64,000 bases of DNA, from assembly GCA_028023455.1 (NCBI GenBank), contig JAQFVV010006208.1, positions 4,322,963-4,386,962 of the forward strand, in the 5' to 3' direction. The translations under genes and the position numbers were made by a program. Position 1 is the first letter of the stretch. Every line of letters begins with the position of its first letter. Source of the DNA: Epiperipatus broadwayi. Taxonomy: Eukaryota > Onychophora > Udeonychophora > Euonychophora > Peripatidae. Positions 10,075 through 21,345 of the stretch are shown piece after piece. The notes under the pieces are model-generated. The model saw only the letters and a list, made by a program, of their open reading frames with translations. It had not been told where the DNA came from and made no database searches.

Positions 10075-11857
10075 GTAAGTAAAATATTGTGACAGTTCAG
10101 TTACCATATTGCCAATAATATTTTAGAAATTTTACAGTTTTATTATAGTGATGTAATCTTTAGTTTTATCCTATCTTTTACATTTTTTAAAATAATATTA
10201 CTATTTCTTTTAATATTAAACTGTTGTTATATCTTTTGATTAATTGTATAATGATAATAATTATGTTATATATATCAAGCTCCCAAAATTCGCTTGTTTT
10301 TTCTTTACACAGAAAATAATTTTATTACATAGGAATGGATTATTTTAGATCACAAACTCATAACCAATCTAACATTCAATATTGATTGGGAAATAGTTAT
10401 CTTGATAATATTTGTTGTATGATAAAAGTGTAAGAATAATCTGGTTTAGTCCATTGAATGTAGATACACTAATCTGTAAAAAAAAAGAATATAATTATAA
10501 TATGGTGAGGTCACTACTAGTAACATAGGTCTTTACAGTTGCATTAGGGATTATATATAATATTTTAATTTATATTTTTAATTCAGATATATATATATAT
10601 ATATATGTGTAATAATGCTCAAAGCTATATGAGTTTACAAGTAACCATTAGAAACCAGGCAATACTTAAACAATCCCAATATAGATAACAATCAACAATC
10701 TCAAACTGTTGTCAGGGCAACCTGCTTTTAACAATAAAGAAATTCTATATTGTTAAAAGCAGGTTGCCTTGACAACAGTGTGATTGTTGATTGTTATCTA
10801 TATTGGCATTGTCTAAATGTTGACTAGTTTCTAATAGTTTTATATATATATGTGTGTGTGTGTGTGTTAGTAAGTTCATGTGTATTAATTAGTTATATGC
10901 TAATTAAGATGAGAAAAATAATAAAAATATGAATATAGTGCCTTATATAGTGAATACTAATGCAATTAAACTTGTATGCTGATTTACAGTTTTTAAATGC
11001 TTATCATGTAAGTCTAGCTATTAATATCTAATGCCCATTTATTACCCAGTGCTTTTATAGTATTATTATTCTTGGAATGATGAAATAGAAGTTTTTATGC
11101 AGGTTAAATAAAGAGGTCAAATAGTTCATAGTGTTAGGAAAGAAGTATTTAAAAATAAAATATAAGTATTATATGATAAAAAATCTTTTTTAACATTTAT
11201 GTTAAAGATTTTTAAAATTAAACTTTGTAATGCAGGTTGAAAGGTTTATGGAGTTATTTCATATGTTTTTATCAAATAAATTTTTACAAAAATGAGCACA
11301 TGTGCATTAGCTTGAAATGATGATCTTTAGTTTATTACAATTCATATACATTGTGCTATATAAAATAAATATCTCATTTACATATGTTTAGTGTCATTTA
11401 AGAATGACGTATCGTAAATTCTAGAAAATTTTGCAGGTGTCATTCGTTCATAGTAAAAAGTAATTTAAAGTGATTGGTTTATCTTCACGCTTTCATTTCC
11501 AGTTCTTAAGATTTTCCCATACTTAAACGTTTGTGTTGAAGGAATAGGTGGATTCATTCTATTCTTTCGCAAAGACTTTATCTTGTGTTGGAAATGAAAG
11601 TATTCATTTATTATTAAGATTCAGAAAGCGCATGTGCATTAGCTTGAAATGCTGATCTTTAGTTTATTAAAAATGAAATTTATAAAAAGAGAAATATTTA
11701 TTTTAGTGTAATGGTAACCGATATATTACTAAGTAAATGATTTTTTTTTTTTATGGTTAATTTTATTTGTTGGTTAGCTTTAACAAAATTTAAAATGTAA
11801 AACTAAAAAAAATTTTTTAGCTACATATTTAAATCTTTTAATATATAATCCTTTAAG
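10075..11857 (+). other. Intron 2
   Basis: Contains a family E palindrome (10600-10855), AT and GT microsatellites near 10585-10610 and 10840-10870, and a relative of the 22300-22765 inverted repeat at about 11440-11650. A short block (GCATTAGCTTGAAATG) is duplicated at 11305 and 11636. No coding signal seen. Confidence 0.55.
10600..10855. repeat. Palindromic family E element
   Basis: The left half reads towards AGGCAACCTGCTTTTAACAA and the right half returns its reverse complement after about 15 nt of loop (AAGAAATTCTAT). Single copies of the same element occur at about 1650-1735 and 6400-6485, and one at about 14195-14475 is interrupted by the SPIN MITE. The recurring landmark is CAATCTCAATCTGTTGTCAA. 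The class is unknown; it behaves like a SINE or MITE. Confidence 0.65.
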
Positions 11858-12041
11858 GTCGAAGAATGGTATAAAGAAGGAAGCAAACTTCTAGTGACTA
11901 TTGGACGAAAGTCCACTGAATGTAAAAGTCCAGAAGATGCTAGGAATTTGCTCCAGACAGTTCATTATTTTATTACTCCATCTGGTGAGAAGCAAGAACA
12001 AACTGTTAGAGAAATTTCAAATTTGGCTACAAAAATTTATG
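11858..12041 (+). CDS. Exon 3: spectrin-like helical segment
   Basis: A 184-nt exon, phase 0 to 1, with acceptor TTTAAG and donor GTTAGT. It encodes VEEWYKEGSKLLVTIGRK, then SPEDARNLLQTVHYF, ending ISNLATKIYG with the Gly codon split. WYKEG followed by a Leu-rich helix is typical of spectrin-type repeats. Frame continuity on both sides supports it. A weaker feature is the donor, which is GTTAGT rather than the GTAAGT used by its neighbours. Confidence 0.8.
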
Positions 12042-12449
12042 GTTAGTTTTAATTTTTTTATTTTTATATTCATTTATTTTCTTTTCAGTTTTACATATTG
12101 CAAAGATAAATATAAATAATTTTATAATCTATGCACATAAAATTAGCTACATATTAATAATAAACAAATGTATATATTTTTAACATATTGAGCAACATAT
12201 AAATAATACAAGAATAGTATTGTAAGAAATATGTGAGGTGATATAAAAAGATCTCTTTAGATAATGTATTTCTGTGCATGATAGGCCATATGTTTAAAAA
12301 CCCTGTGAGCGAAACTTAATATTTTTTTTCTTTAAAATCTTTTTTTCTTCTGCAAAGCCACTTACATTATCTCACCCAATAAATTATTTATTAAAATGCT
12401 TAATATCTATTTGTTTCGTCATGTTCCAAATAATGAAAGATTTATAAAA

Positions 12450-13020
12450 ATAAAAATAAATAGTCATATATTACATGACCCCATTTCTTTTTTCACCTTG
12501 TAAAATATAAACAAAGAGCTTTGCTAGGTGTTCAACAAGCTTTGTGATAAATGCTTAGCAAGAGAAGGCATTTAAAATATCTCTATCATGGTTTTCTACT
12601 TGCTCAACAAGCTTAAAAAAGAAATGGAGTCATGTGATATATGACAATTTTTTTATTTTTTATTGACTATTTATAGTCTTTACTTTAAATCTTAAGTGAT
12701 GTTATATTGATAAGATTACTAATATATGGTTTGGCTGAAGATCTCTCAGCCCCATATAGCTATTTGAGTTAGATAGCTGGGTTTGAAGACATTTAAATGT
12801 CTGAAAATTTCAGATTTTCTACTCAATGGTTAACTCTTAGATAAATGTTGGCTTTGGGTTGGTATTTTTAGATCTAGTGTCTGAAAGTGCCACATGGGGT
12901 TCGAGTATGGTTTCTGACAGAGATATTTTAAATGCTTTCTCTTGGTTAGCATTTATCACAGAGCTTGTTGAGAAATTAGCAAAGCTCTTTGTTTATTGAA
13001 AGATATATATCTTGTATTTA
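12450..13020. repeat. Decayed H3 (hammerhead) repeat with inverted flanks
   Basis: Blocks such as GAGAAGGCATTTAAAATATC and GATATTTTAAATGCTTTCTC, and GTCATATATTACATGACCCC against its complement near 12625, form inverted flanks. The middle shares GACATTTAAATGTCTGAAAA and the word 'ccatatagct' with the H3 copies at 23870-24240 and 52545-53000. I do not find an intact hammerhead core here, only 'ctctcagcc' debris. Confidence 0.5.
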
Positions 13021-14194
13021 GAAAATTAAACAGACGAATATGGCTTTTCTATGTGCACTTCATTCATATTTGAAAACATTAAAAGTGTATGATGAATTTT
13101 TTAAAGTTTTAAAATTATAGTTTTGTTTCCATAGATAATGTTCAATTCTTCAATAGATTCAGTCCATCTATATTGAATATTTTTTGTTCTTGCTCAGTTA
13201 GGTGCTAATATCAAATGTTGTGGATATGTATTTTGGGGGAGGTTTTTTTTTTTATATTTAAATCAAGTTATTTGCATTTGATGTGTGTCATGTTTTGCAT
13301 AAATTTGTTTATGGAAATTTAAATATATAAGTTTTGTACTCCAGAAAAATTAAGGAAAATATATTAGAGAAATATATTTTAGATCGCTAAATGATAAGGA
13401 TTTAATTAGTGATCAAATTTGCATATTTGTGATAAGAACATTGTGTTTGATAAATGCCAAGGAATATTTGCTAATTAGAAATATTTCTTGAAACAATACT
13501 AAAAAAATAAAAAGAGGAAATCAAGACTGATAACATCGAGGATGAACCTTGGATCGCCAGAAGCCGACTGAGGGGACTATAAATAGTTTGAGCAACATGG
13601 AGCACTGTTATCATTCTAGTGAACCAAAAGTGAACTATATATATTGTGGTGTGTGTGTAGCAATAACTTTTTGCTGTTATCATTTATTGTTTTTTTTTTG
13701 TTCATATTTAGAATGCTTACATACTGAATTCACAACAATGTGTAAATGAAAATTGTATTTTTTTTTCCTTTCTTCTGTTAATACTTGAGATGTTAGATAG
13801 ACTATTCTAGTTTTTAGGAATATTTTCCATAGAATTTAGTTTTAGACAAATAGTGATAATCCATTTTGGTTTGCTTCTGCACCAAATTATTTGATCACAG
13901 TCTGCAATGTTCAAGTAAGCTTAAAAATAATGATTTTTATTGTAAACATGGTATTTGATTTTATGACAATGTTATCAAAATAAGAATCTATTTTCCAGCT
14001 TTATTCCTACACATCTGCCAGAATCTGCATAATGTTAGAATACCTGGAAAATATATTTATATATATTCCTTATTTTTACTTTTTCAATATATCTTATTTG
14101 CTTAATTCTCATTTCAGTCTTTTTGGATGTTATTAATTTTCTAAATAATATAAACAACATAGTCAATAAAGCCAATTACTCCAGGCTCTAATAG

Positions 14195-14475
14195 GTTTAT
14201 AAATTTAGATGATAGCAATCTCAATTGTATTGTTAAATGGAAGTTACCTTGACTACAAGTTGAGATTGTTGATAGTCTAAGTCAGTGGCTCTCAACCTTC
14301 CTAATGCCATGACCTTTTAATACAGCTTCTTATGTTATGGTGACCCCCAGCCTTAAAATTATTTTTGTGTTTTCCAATGGTCTTAGGCGATCCCTGTGAA
14401 AGGGTTGTTCAATCCTCAAAGGAATCGTGACCCACAGGTTGAGACCCGCTGGTCTAAGGGTTGATTGTTATCAAA
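14195..14475. repeat. Family E copy interrupted by SPIN
   Basis: CTTGACTACAAGTTGAGATT and the following TTGATAGTCTAAG on the left, and GGTTGATTGTTATCAA on the right, reconstitute the family E text seen at 10690-10830 (reverse orientation) once the MITE and one duplicated 8-bp target are removed. Confidence 0.6.
14283..14451. mobile_element. SPIN-type hAT MITE (169 bp)
   Basis: The element begins CAGTGGCTCTCAACC and ends in the complement of CAGCGGGTCTCAACC, so it has 15-bp terminal inverted repeats with two mismatches. It is flanked by an 8-bp target duplication, GTCTAAGT (14275-14282) and GTCTAAGG (14452-14459). Internal text such as GTGACCCCCAG, TTTTCCAATGGTCTTAGGCG and GAATCGTGACCCACAGG matches what I know of the SPIN ('Space Invader') hAT family, which is documented as horizontally transferred among tetrapods and several invertebrates. 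Too short to encode a transposase, it would have been mobilised in trans. Confidence 0.85.
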
Positions 14476-14995
14476 ATAAATAATTATTTAGATATATTTT
14501 ATTTATTATAGCTATCGTTAAATACTTTTTTAACAACACATCTTTTTTTTCTTTCAAATATATATGACTTATAAAATATAATGTTCTTTTCCATCAAATC
14601 AATTAAAAAATATACACTCTCCTTTTTCCTTTTCAAAAATTTTATTTTTCCATCGCCATATATCTATATTTACTGGTTTAAGCATCTAATATTTCGACCA
14701 CTTTATTTGTAATTATTTTCAAGGATCTACAAAACACATATATATATCTTTATATTTATCAATACAATTAAAAATATAAAATATAAAAATGCATTTATCC
14801 TTATTATAAAAAACAATAAATTTTCCTTTCATTCATGAATATATCTTTTTTACATATACTACATTTACTTACTTCATTACTCTTCAAACTTTTCCAATTT
14901 TTTATCTAGATATTTTTTTATTTAGATATTTAAAACCATTAAATGAATATTCACTTTTTATTTGTATTAAAGTGTCTAATTTTTATTCTCTATAG

Positions 14996-15129
14996 GTCCA
15001 CAAGCATCAAGTAAAGCAGAACCTCTTGAGAGAAAGCATCGTGAAATTATTGATTCTTTTGTCGTTATTAAGAAAGAATTGACAACTCTTGCTGACAACT
15101 TAAAGATGCAGCAACAAATGAAACGAATG
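14996..15129 (+). CDS. Exon 4: helical segment before hinge
   Basis: A 134-nt exon, phase 1 to 0. The split Gly is followed by PQASSKAEPLERKHREI, then DSFVVIKKELTTLADNLKM and QQQMKRM. It is highly charged and amphipathic, with no Ig-type residues, so it completes the helical region. The donor is GTAATT. The next exon starts with an acidic and Pro-rich stretch, so this exon marks the end of the spectrin-like part (about residue 211). Confidence 0.8.
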
Positions 15130-15224
15130 GTAATTGCTTTTTAAAAGCATGTGGTTAAGATATTTTTACATATATGCTTTTTAATATTTGAGTACAAGTA
15201 TAATGTATATACTGAACTTTAGAT

Positions 15225-15735
15225 GTAATCAGAGGGAATTTGAGCACAGACTTTCAAGTTCCCTTTATCTATCTAGTCCATCTTATATAACTCATACACA
15301 TGACCCCGCACATGTGAAAAAGATAAATGATCTCTAATATATGTATTTCATGCTGAACCAGCACTCATCAGTTGATCCAGATCATCATCATCATCTCCCA
15401 CACATATATCTAATCAGTGTTCAGTTCATATTAAGATGGCAAATCTTCAAACTATAATAGACATATCGAAGCCTGCCCATTAAAGTTTGAAGTTTTGCTA
15501 TCTTAATATAAACTGAGCACTGATTATATATACGTGCAGGAGATGATGACTTAGACTAACTGATGAGTTCTGGTTCAGCATCAAATACGTATATTGGAGA
15601 TCATTTATCTTTATCGCATGCGTGTGATTATGTGTATTGGTTGCGGGAATGGATAGCTGAAGGAAGTTTGAAAGTCTGTGTTCAAACCCCCTATAATTAT
15701 AATAACATTGTAAAAAGGTTATAATCAACAACAAA
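15225..15735. repeat. H1 hammerhead-SINE, two copies in inverted orientation
   Basis: The minus copy (15225-15445) and plus copy (15470-15735) meet around a short spacer containing CATTAAAGTTTGAAG. The minus copy has a full H1 ribozyme region at 15329-15383: GATC-flanked stem I, CTGATGA, stem II GTGCT/AGCAT and GAAA. In the plus copy the GAAA of the core has become CAAA. Each copy ends with a box B-like GAGTTCAAAC or GTGTTCAAAC on the side away from the ribozyme. Confidence 0.75.
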
Positions 15736-16184
15736 AAAGAGTTTTGATTTAATCTTATATGATTTAATTTATATATAACTATAAGAGAGAAAGTTATTTT
15801 TTTTTTGCAATATAAAAATTACTTAATAACATATATTATTAAATTTCAATTCAGATATAAACTTACTTGCAGATATAAAGTTACTTACCGCATAGCAGCA
15901 AATAACTCAAATGAATTAGAAAAAGCAACAATAGTCCCAACCAATCAAAATACAACAACATTACATATTAAGCAAAGCTTTCTTCCAAATTTATCTGAAA
16001 GATAAGTAAAAATAAAACGTCCAAGCATTACTCCAATAAAAAATAATGATGTTGAGATTTCCACTAAATAACTGCGGTCACAGATAAGAACTCACTATAT
16101 ACAAATATATACATATGAGTTTCAAATTACAAATGTAATATTCAAATATAAGTATATTGACTATACTAAACTTAATGTAATTAC

Positions 16185-16400
16185 AAAGGACTCAAACTCA
16201 GACTTTCAAGCTCCCTACAGCTATGCACACCATCGTATGCAACCGGTACACATGACCACATACATGTGAAAAAGATAAATGATCTCCAACATATGTATTT
16301 CATGCTGAACCAGCACTCATCAGTTGGTCCAGATCACCATCTCCAACACATATATACATTCACTGCTCAGTTTATAATAAGATAGCAAATCTTCCAATGT
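16185..16400 (-). repeat. H1 hammerhead-SINE copy
   Basis: Minus-strand copy with the ribozyme at 16281-16335. On the minus strand stem I pairs GATC..CCAA with TTGG.GATC; the core is CTGATGA; stem II is GTGCT-GGTTC-AGCAT; then GAA and an ATA/TAT mini stem III. All core residues fit except the cleavage-site nucleotide, which is G in this copy where other copies have A. This should make it inactive as it stands. Confidence 0.75.
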
Positions 16401-18239
16401 TAATGGACAGGCTTCATTCTTCTCCACCCCTCAATTGACTCTTCAGCCATCCATATTATTGAAAATATTATAAGCTTTTTGCATAGTTTATATATGTATA
16501 TAAATACTTGAGAAGACTAAAATGTATACATATATAGTTAATTTTGTAACAGTATTTTTAAAAAAATATTATTTTTTAAAAAAATTTGACAAGTTTGTTC
16601 GCCTATGCATCATAAATAGATTCATTATGAGTTTTAATATCTTTATTGTCTGATAGTTTAAACGTTTTTATTATTCGTGAGAGCTTTTATAATAATTGAA
16701 GATTTATGTAGCTTTAATGAATAGAAGAACACTTTGCTATTTAATTTAAGTTTGGGTTAATGTTGTTAAATGATTAAAGAGGTAATTTTATTTATTTATT
16801 TAGCTTTTGAATTTCCTTTTTTTTTTTTAGACAACTAATTATCCACTTATATAAAAGAATTCGCAAATATTCCAATGAAAATATAAATTTCCTAATTATT
16901 CTAATGTCTTTCACTGTATGCATAGATTAGTCAGTCATTAACTGTATAATTTATGATTTGTGTTTTGCCATATCTATATATTAAATTTCATTTCCAAAAC
17001 AGCTAAGTCAGTAAACATCAACGAGATTTTAGTAATGTCTAGATAAGATTAAATTGTTAATTTTATTGTTGAATTTGGAAAAGGAATTTTTGGAGCCTCA
17101 CAAATTGTCCATTTCTTGCGCTATAACTTTTTTGTTTGAAAAAATTTTTGGTTGAACATTCAGGAAGATGAACGTCATTTAGGTGAGTCTTAAATAGTGA
17201 AACTATGTCTTGAGTTAATAGTAAGAATGATCTGTTGAATAACTTTTTACATATTTTTATGTATCAATTAATCTGCTGATTTTCGATAGAAGATTGTTTT
17301 TAGACATTTAGGGTGAGCAATTTTTCTTTTGTATCATACAAAAACCTGCAACCATAGATTCAGCACCCATGGAACTATGTCATTTTCTATTTCACTATTG
17401 AAGATCACATTATATCGCAATTGCATTTTTTGCAGGCAACTCATTCTCATTCGTGAATCTTTAAACAAACAGCCAATAACATATCCAGATGAACCAATAA
17501 AATCAAAAGCATTAGACCGATTTCAAACATTTTTACAGGAAAAGCAGGGTTAAAGATGATTGCTGAATGCATGTGCGCTCTTTCCAAATTCAAATCCCAG
17601 ACCTCATTGATAAAAGTAAAAATCAAAAACTGGTCTGAAGATGGAGGTCCCCATTATTATGAATGGGGATTATATATATGTATGGAAATTACTGATTATT
17701 CTACCTTATACTAGATAACAGTGATATGGTATGCTACTTTTATTTCATTAATCTTTAATGTATCACTAAAAATAATTAGATACTCCTTTACTGACCACAG
17801 TTAGATGGTTAGGAGCTATCTACCTGAAAGAAAATTTTTAAGTATATTCATGACCTGAATAGAAATTCTTTCAGTTGAATCGGCTCTCCAAGTCATGGCT
17901 GTGAAGGAAAAGTAAATGAAAACTATGTGTAATATTTGAAATATAATTTTTAAACTCGTAGATTTTTTTTTTTTTTGTCATCACAATAAATTTAAGTCTC
18001 ATTCTCCAAACTGCTTCATTTTTTGTGGCCTTCATGTACCTCTATATTTAGACAAGCTTAATATGTCAGTTTAATAAAATGAAAGACCAATGATAATTAT
18101 TTTTTTGTAAATAACATGATTATAAAACATTATATGTGGAAAAATTAGTAGGAAATGTACATCAGAATCTTTCTCAGAACAAAAAGGAATAAAGAGAATG
18201 GAACAAGTATATATTTGCCATAAAATATTTTGTATGTGA

Positions 18240-18495
18240 ACACAATGAGATTAAACCGCTAAACATCACATGATTACCATTCTATATGCTTACACAATCT
18301 GTTATCTAGGTATAGTGCTCTCAGATCCAAAGCTCCTCACTGATGAAAGCCACAAGCTAGAAACTAGTGTGGTGATGTTGGATGAGTAGGCATTAAATAG
18401 GGATTTTATGCATAAACCTTTTTACATCCATTTATTACTCTAGCTTTCACTAGGTGGCACTACTGTATGAAGAGTTTTGCTCTATTGTTAACACA
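18240..18495 (+). repeat. H2 repeat with hammerhead-like core
   Basis: The hammerhead-like block at 18332-18380 reads CTCCTCA - CTGATGA - AAGC/GCTA hairpin - GAAACTAGT. Outer blocks are AACATCACATGATTACCAT and ACTAGGTGGCACTACTGTAT, shared with many other copies in this window. Stem III is only AC/GT around two bases. Here the cleavage-site base after GT is G rather than C, so this copy is probably dead. Confidence 0.65.
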
Positions 18496-19461
18496 ATTAG
18501 ATAAAAGAAAGGAAGGCAATTTAATTTTTCATTGTGAATCAAAGTAGGAACAGAAATCAATATTTTTAAGTCATTAAAACCAATAGAATTTCATAATTTT
18601 TTTTTTCATTAAAAATGAAGGTGTGAACAAAAAAGGCTGTGATGTCATAATTAAAACTGAAATGTCAAATTACAACTTTTCATTTTCATATTTAAATTTA
18701 TCATCTCTTATTGTCCTACTGTTATTATGATAAAACTCAGAGATTCAAATGTTTTTATCAATAAAAAACTCAATTATGCAGCATTCATCAATATATTTAT
18801 TTATTTTGAAATTTCAATGGTTTTAAAAATAATATATATATATATATTATTATAAAAATATTCACAAGAAAATCCAGATTACTCTTAATTTGATGATATA
18901 TGATAACTTTCATAGTTTTAATAATACTTGAATAGCAATGGCAAATTTTCTGCACACATTTAAATTATTCAAGGTATAAGAAAAAATGGTACATGTGAGT
19001 TTTCAAGTAAACCAAGATGGCAGCCTGTTTTTTGATAAATATACAGTTTCAAGGGCCTACAATCTACTGAAGATGTGTTAGGTCTTAAATTGGAACAAAA
19101 TTATTAAATCGATTGTTAAATTTAAAAAAAGGAATAAATTTCATTAAGAAGCTTTATTTCAATTTTTTTAATAATAATAGTCATATTTAATTAATGACTA
19201 ATAATATTTTTTATACTATGAGTATAAAGATATTTATATCATTTCTTAATTAACATATTATAACTATCATTATATTATAAATATTAATAATTGCTATTTA
19301 TATAAGAACATCATTTGATGTCTTTCTTTTTATTTATTAAATGGGATTAAAATATTTCAGAATTTTAGAGCCATTAGTTAATTTGTAAAGTTTGTACATT
19401 TGTAGCGTAAATCGTAACTTGTACATTTTGAAAGATATTTTATAATTGTTTTCACTCGTAG

Positions 19462-19870
19462 CAAGAAGAGCCGGAAATTCCAGCCAAAATTCCCAAAATT
19501 GAAGCGGTGCCTTTTAAATCCGATGAAATTCCAGAAATTCCTAAAGCTTTGCAAACACCAATTTCTCCTCCACCCATTTTGCCAAAACCAATTGCACCAA
19601 AATTTATTGTTCCTCTTAGAGATGATCAAGTTATGGAGGGATCAAAATTTAAATTTGAATGCAGAGTTATTGGTAACCCATGGCCAGACATTACTTGGTT
19701 TAAAGATGGGATTCCAATTACGAATAATCCTGATTACCAGACTGTTTTCTCTGATGGACTTTGTACTTTAACTATAGAAGAAACTTTTTCAGAAGACTCT
19801 GCTCGGTTTACTTGTAGAGCAACAAACGCTGCGGGTACAGCCGACACTTATGGTAGATTAACTGTGAAAG
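19462..19870 (+). CDS. Exon 5: Pro-rich hinge and Ig1
   Basis: A 409-nt exon, phase 0 to 1. Its first 44 codons are acidic and Pro-rich (PEIPAKIPKIEAVPF, then SPPPILPKP), a flexible hinge. A complete I-set Ig domain follows: APKFIVPL opening, strand-B Cys in KFECRV, ITWFKDG Trp, and the strand-F motif DSARFTC. Cys-to-Cys spacing fits the family. The whole domain is in one exon, as for Ig2, unlike Ig3-Ig6. The exon ends LTVK with G of a split codon before GTAAAA. Confidence 0.92.
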
Positions 19871-20439
19871 GTAAAATTTGTTTATTGTTTGTTCATTTGT
19901 TTTAATATCTATCTACATTATTTACAGGTTTTGTTTATATATTAAATAATAAATATACCTAGTTTAAAGTATATTTAAAGGCAGAAAAGGTTAATACCGT
20001 AGGCAATATGTAATATATAAATATGAAAATAATAATTACAGTAAGGCAACGTGAACATGAAATAAATTTATTAATCTGCTAAGCTAGGCTTTCCATATGG
20101 AGTATCTTTGTCAAAGCACAACTGAGAGAGTTAGCAAAATGTATCAGCAAAGCAGACAACATTTGACAGCTAAAAATGATCATGCTAATGCATATATATA
20201 TATATGAAAATAAAATAAGCTTTGGGAACACTGTATCAGAAAATAAATCAGTTTTCTTTCAAGTTTTTAAAGTAACTGCGATTCAAACATGTAAAAAAAA
20301 ATCTCCATAGTTAGTATTAGCAGTTGTTTCAATGAAGTTCCGTTTATCTTTCTCAGATTAAATAGGTTTGTGAAAGGTGATAGTTTCAGGATTAATATAT
20401 ATATGATCAGTAGATGAAGCTTTACCAATAGTTCCTAAC

Positions 20440-20700
20440 AAGATTTTGTTTACATAAACGCCGAGAGAGATAGAATTCAATATCTCTTTCGTTGTCTCCA
20501 CCTCCAGAGCAGCTGCTTTCGAGCTAGTTGGCTCATGTCTAACTAGATAGTTTCTAGTCTCCCTACCCTTCGCTGACATGAGCCAACTGGCTCGAAAGCA
20601 GCTGCTCTGGAGGTGGAGACAATGAAAGAGATATTGAATTCTATCTCTCTCGGTGTTTATGTAAACAAAAGCTTGTTAGGAGCTATTGGTAAAGCTCCAT
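20440..20700. repeat. Foldback with hammerhead-like layout
   Basis: Two arms of about 100 nt, near-perfect reverse complements, flank a 40-nt loop (TAGTTTCTAGTCTCCCTACC). On the plus strand the right arm has CTGACAT, a perfect stem GAGCC-AACT-GGCTC, GAA, the palindrome AGCAGCTGCT, C, then TGGAGG, which can pair with the upstream CCCTTCG. This is the order of a type I hammerhead, but the core reads CTGACAT, not CTGANGA. The left arm contains the mirror copy. Confidence 0.65.
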
Positions 20701-21029
20701 CTAGTGATCATAAAATGCAAACTAAAAGCAAGTTACGAAATTTGTAACTTGTTTTGTTTATCATATATATATATATATGAGACACATTATCCCCAAAGAA
20801 GATAAATGAGGCATTTGCTTCTAATTTCATTGGAGAATTTATCTACATCTGGGAATCACAATCATTTTAAAGACTTGCAGTAATTTCATCAATTTTACTT
20901 TGACCATGAAAATCTGATCATAATTGGGATTTTTCTAATTGGTTCCCAAATTCTATTTTGCCTTCATTTTTTTAATCATGAAAACCTTTATTACAGTACA
21001 TAATATTATGCACACATATACTGGATATA

Positions 21030-21345
21030 TATATAATTATGCAGAAGGAAATAAATCTCTGAACGTGCAATTTTTCAGACATTATAAATCATGCATTCAC
21101 CCATCAGTAAGATCACTTAAGCTTAGAGCATATTCGTATATATGCCAATTCTTACTAACTGTGCTTATATCAGGGCTTGAGTCTGTTGCATTCCTGATGT
21201 TATAATCAGCAGGTGAATTGTACAAATTTAGTTAATCTATCACAGAAGAAAGACAGAGTCCTATTTTTAACGACCTGAGTGTGTGGAGATTTATAATAGT
21301 TGAAAAAACGCATGATCAGAGGTTTATTTCCTTCTGCATAATTAT
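21030..21345. repeat. Inverted repeat
   Basis: ATATAATTATGCAGAAGGAA near 21030-21050 returns as TTCCTTCTGCATAATTATAG near 21328-21347. The pairing continues through AAATCTCTGA/TCAGAGGTTT and TTTTTCAGA-type blocks. The loop of about 180 bp has no recognisable content. Confidence 0.55.

Larger units (their letters stand above)
12042..14995 (+). other. Intron 3
   Basis: Holds a decayed H3-type element with inverted flanks (12450-13020), a CA/GT-poor AT-rich stretch, and the SPIN MITE nested in a family E copy (14195-14475). The section 14500-14995 is T-rich low-complexity sequence. No coding signal seen. Confidence 0.55.
15130..19461 (+). other. Intron 4
   Basis: Carries an H1 hammerhead-SINE inverted pair (15225-15735), another H1 copy (16185-16400, minus) and an H2 copy (18240-18495). 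From 16430 to 18200 and from 18500 to 19440 I see only AT-rich sequence, including a (TA)n run near 18830. Confidence 0.55.
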
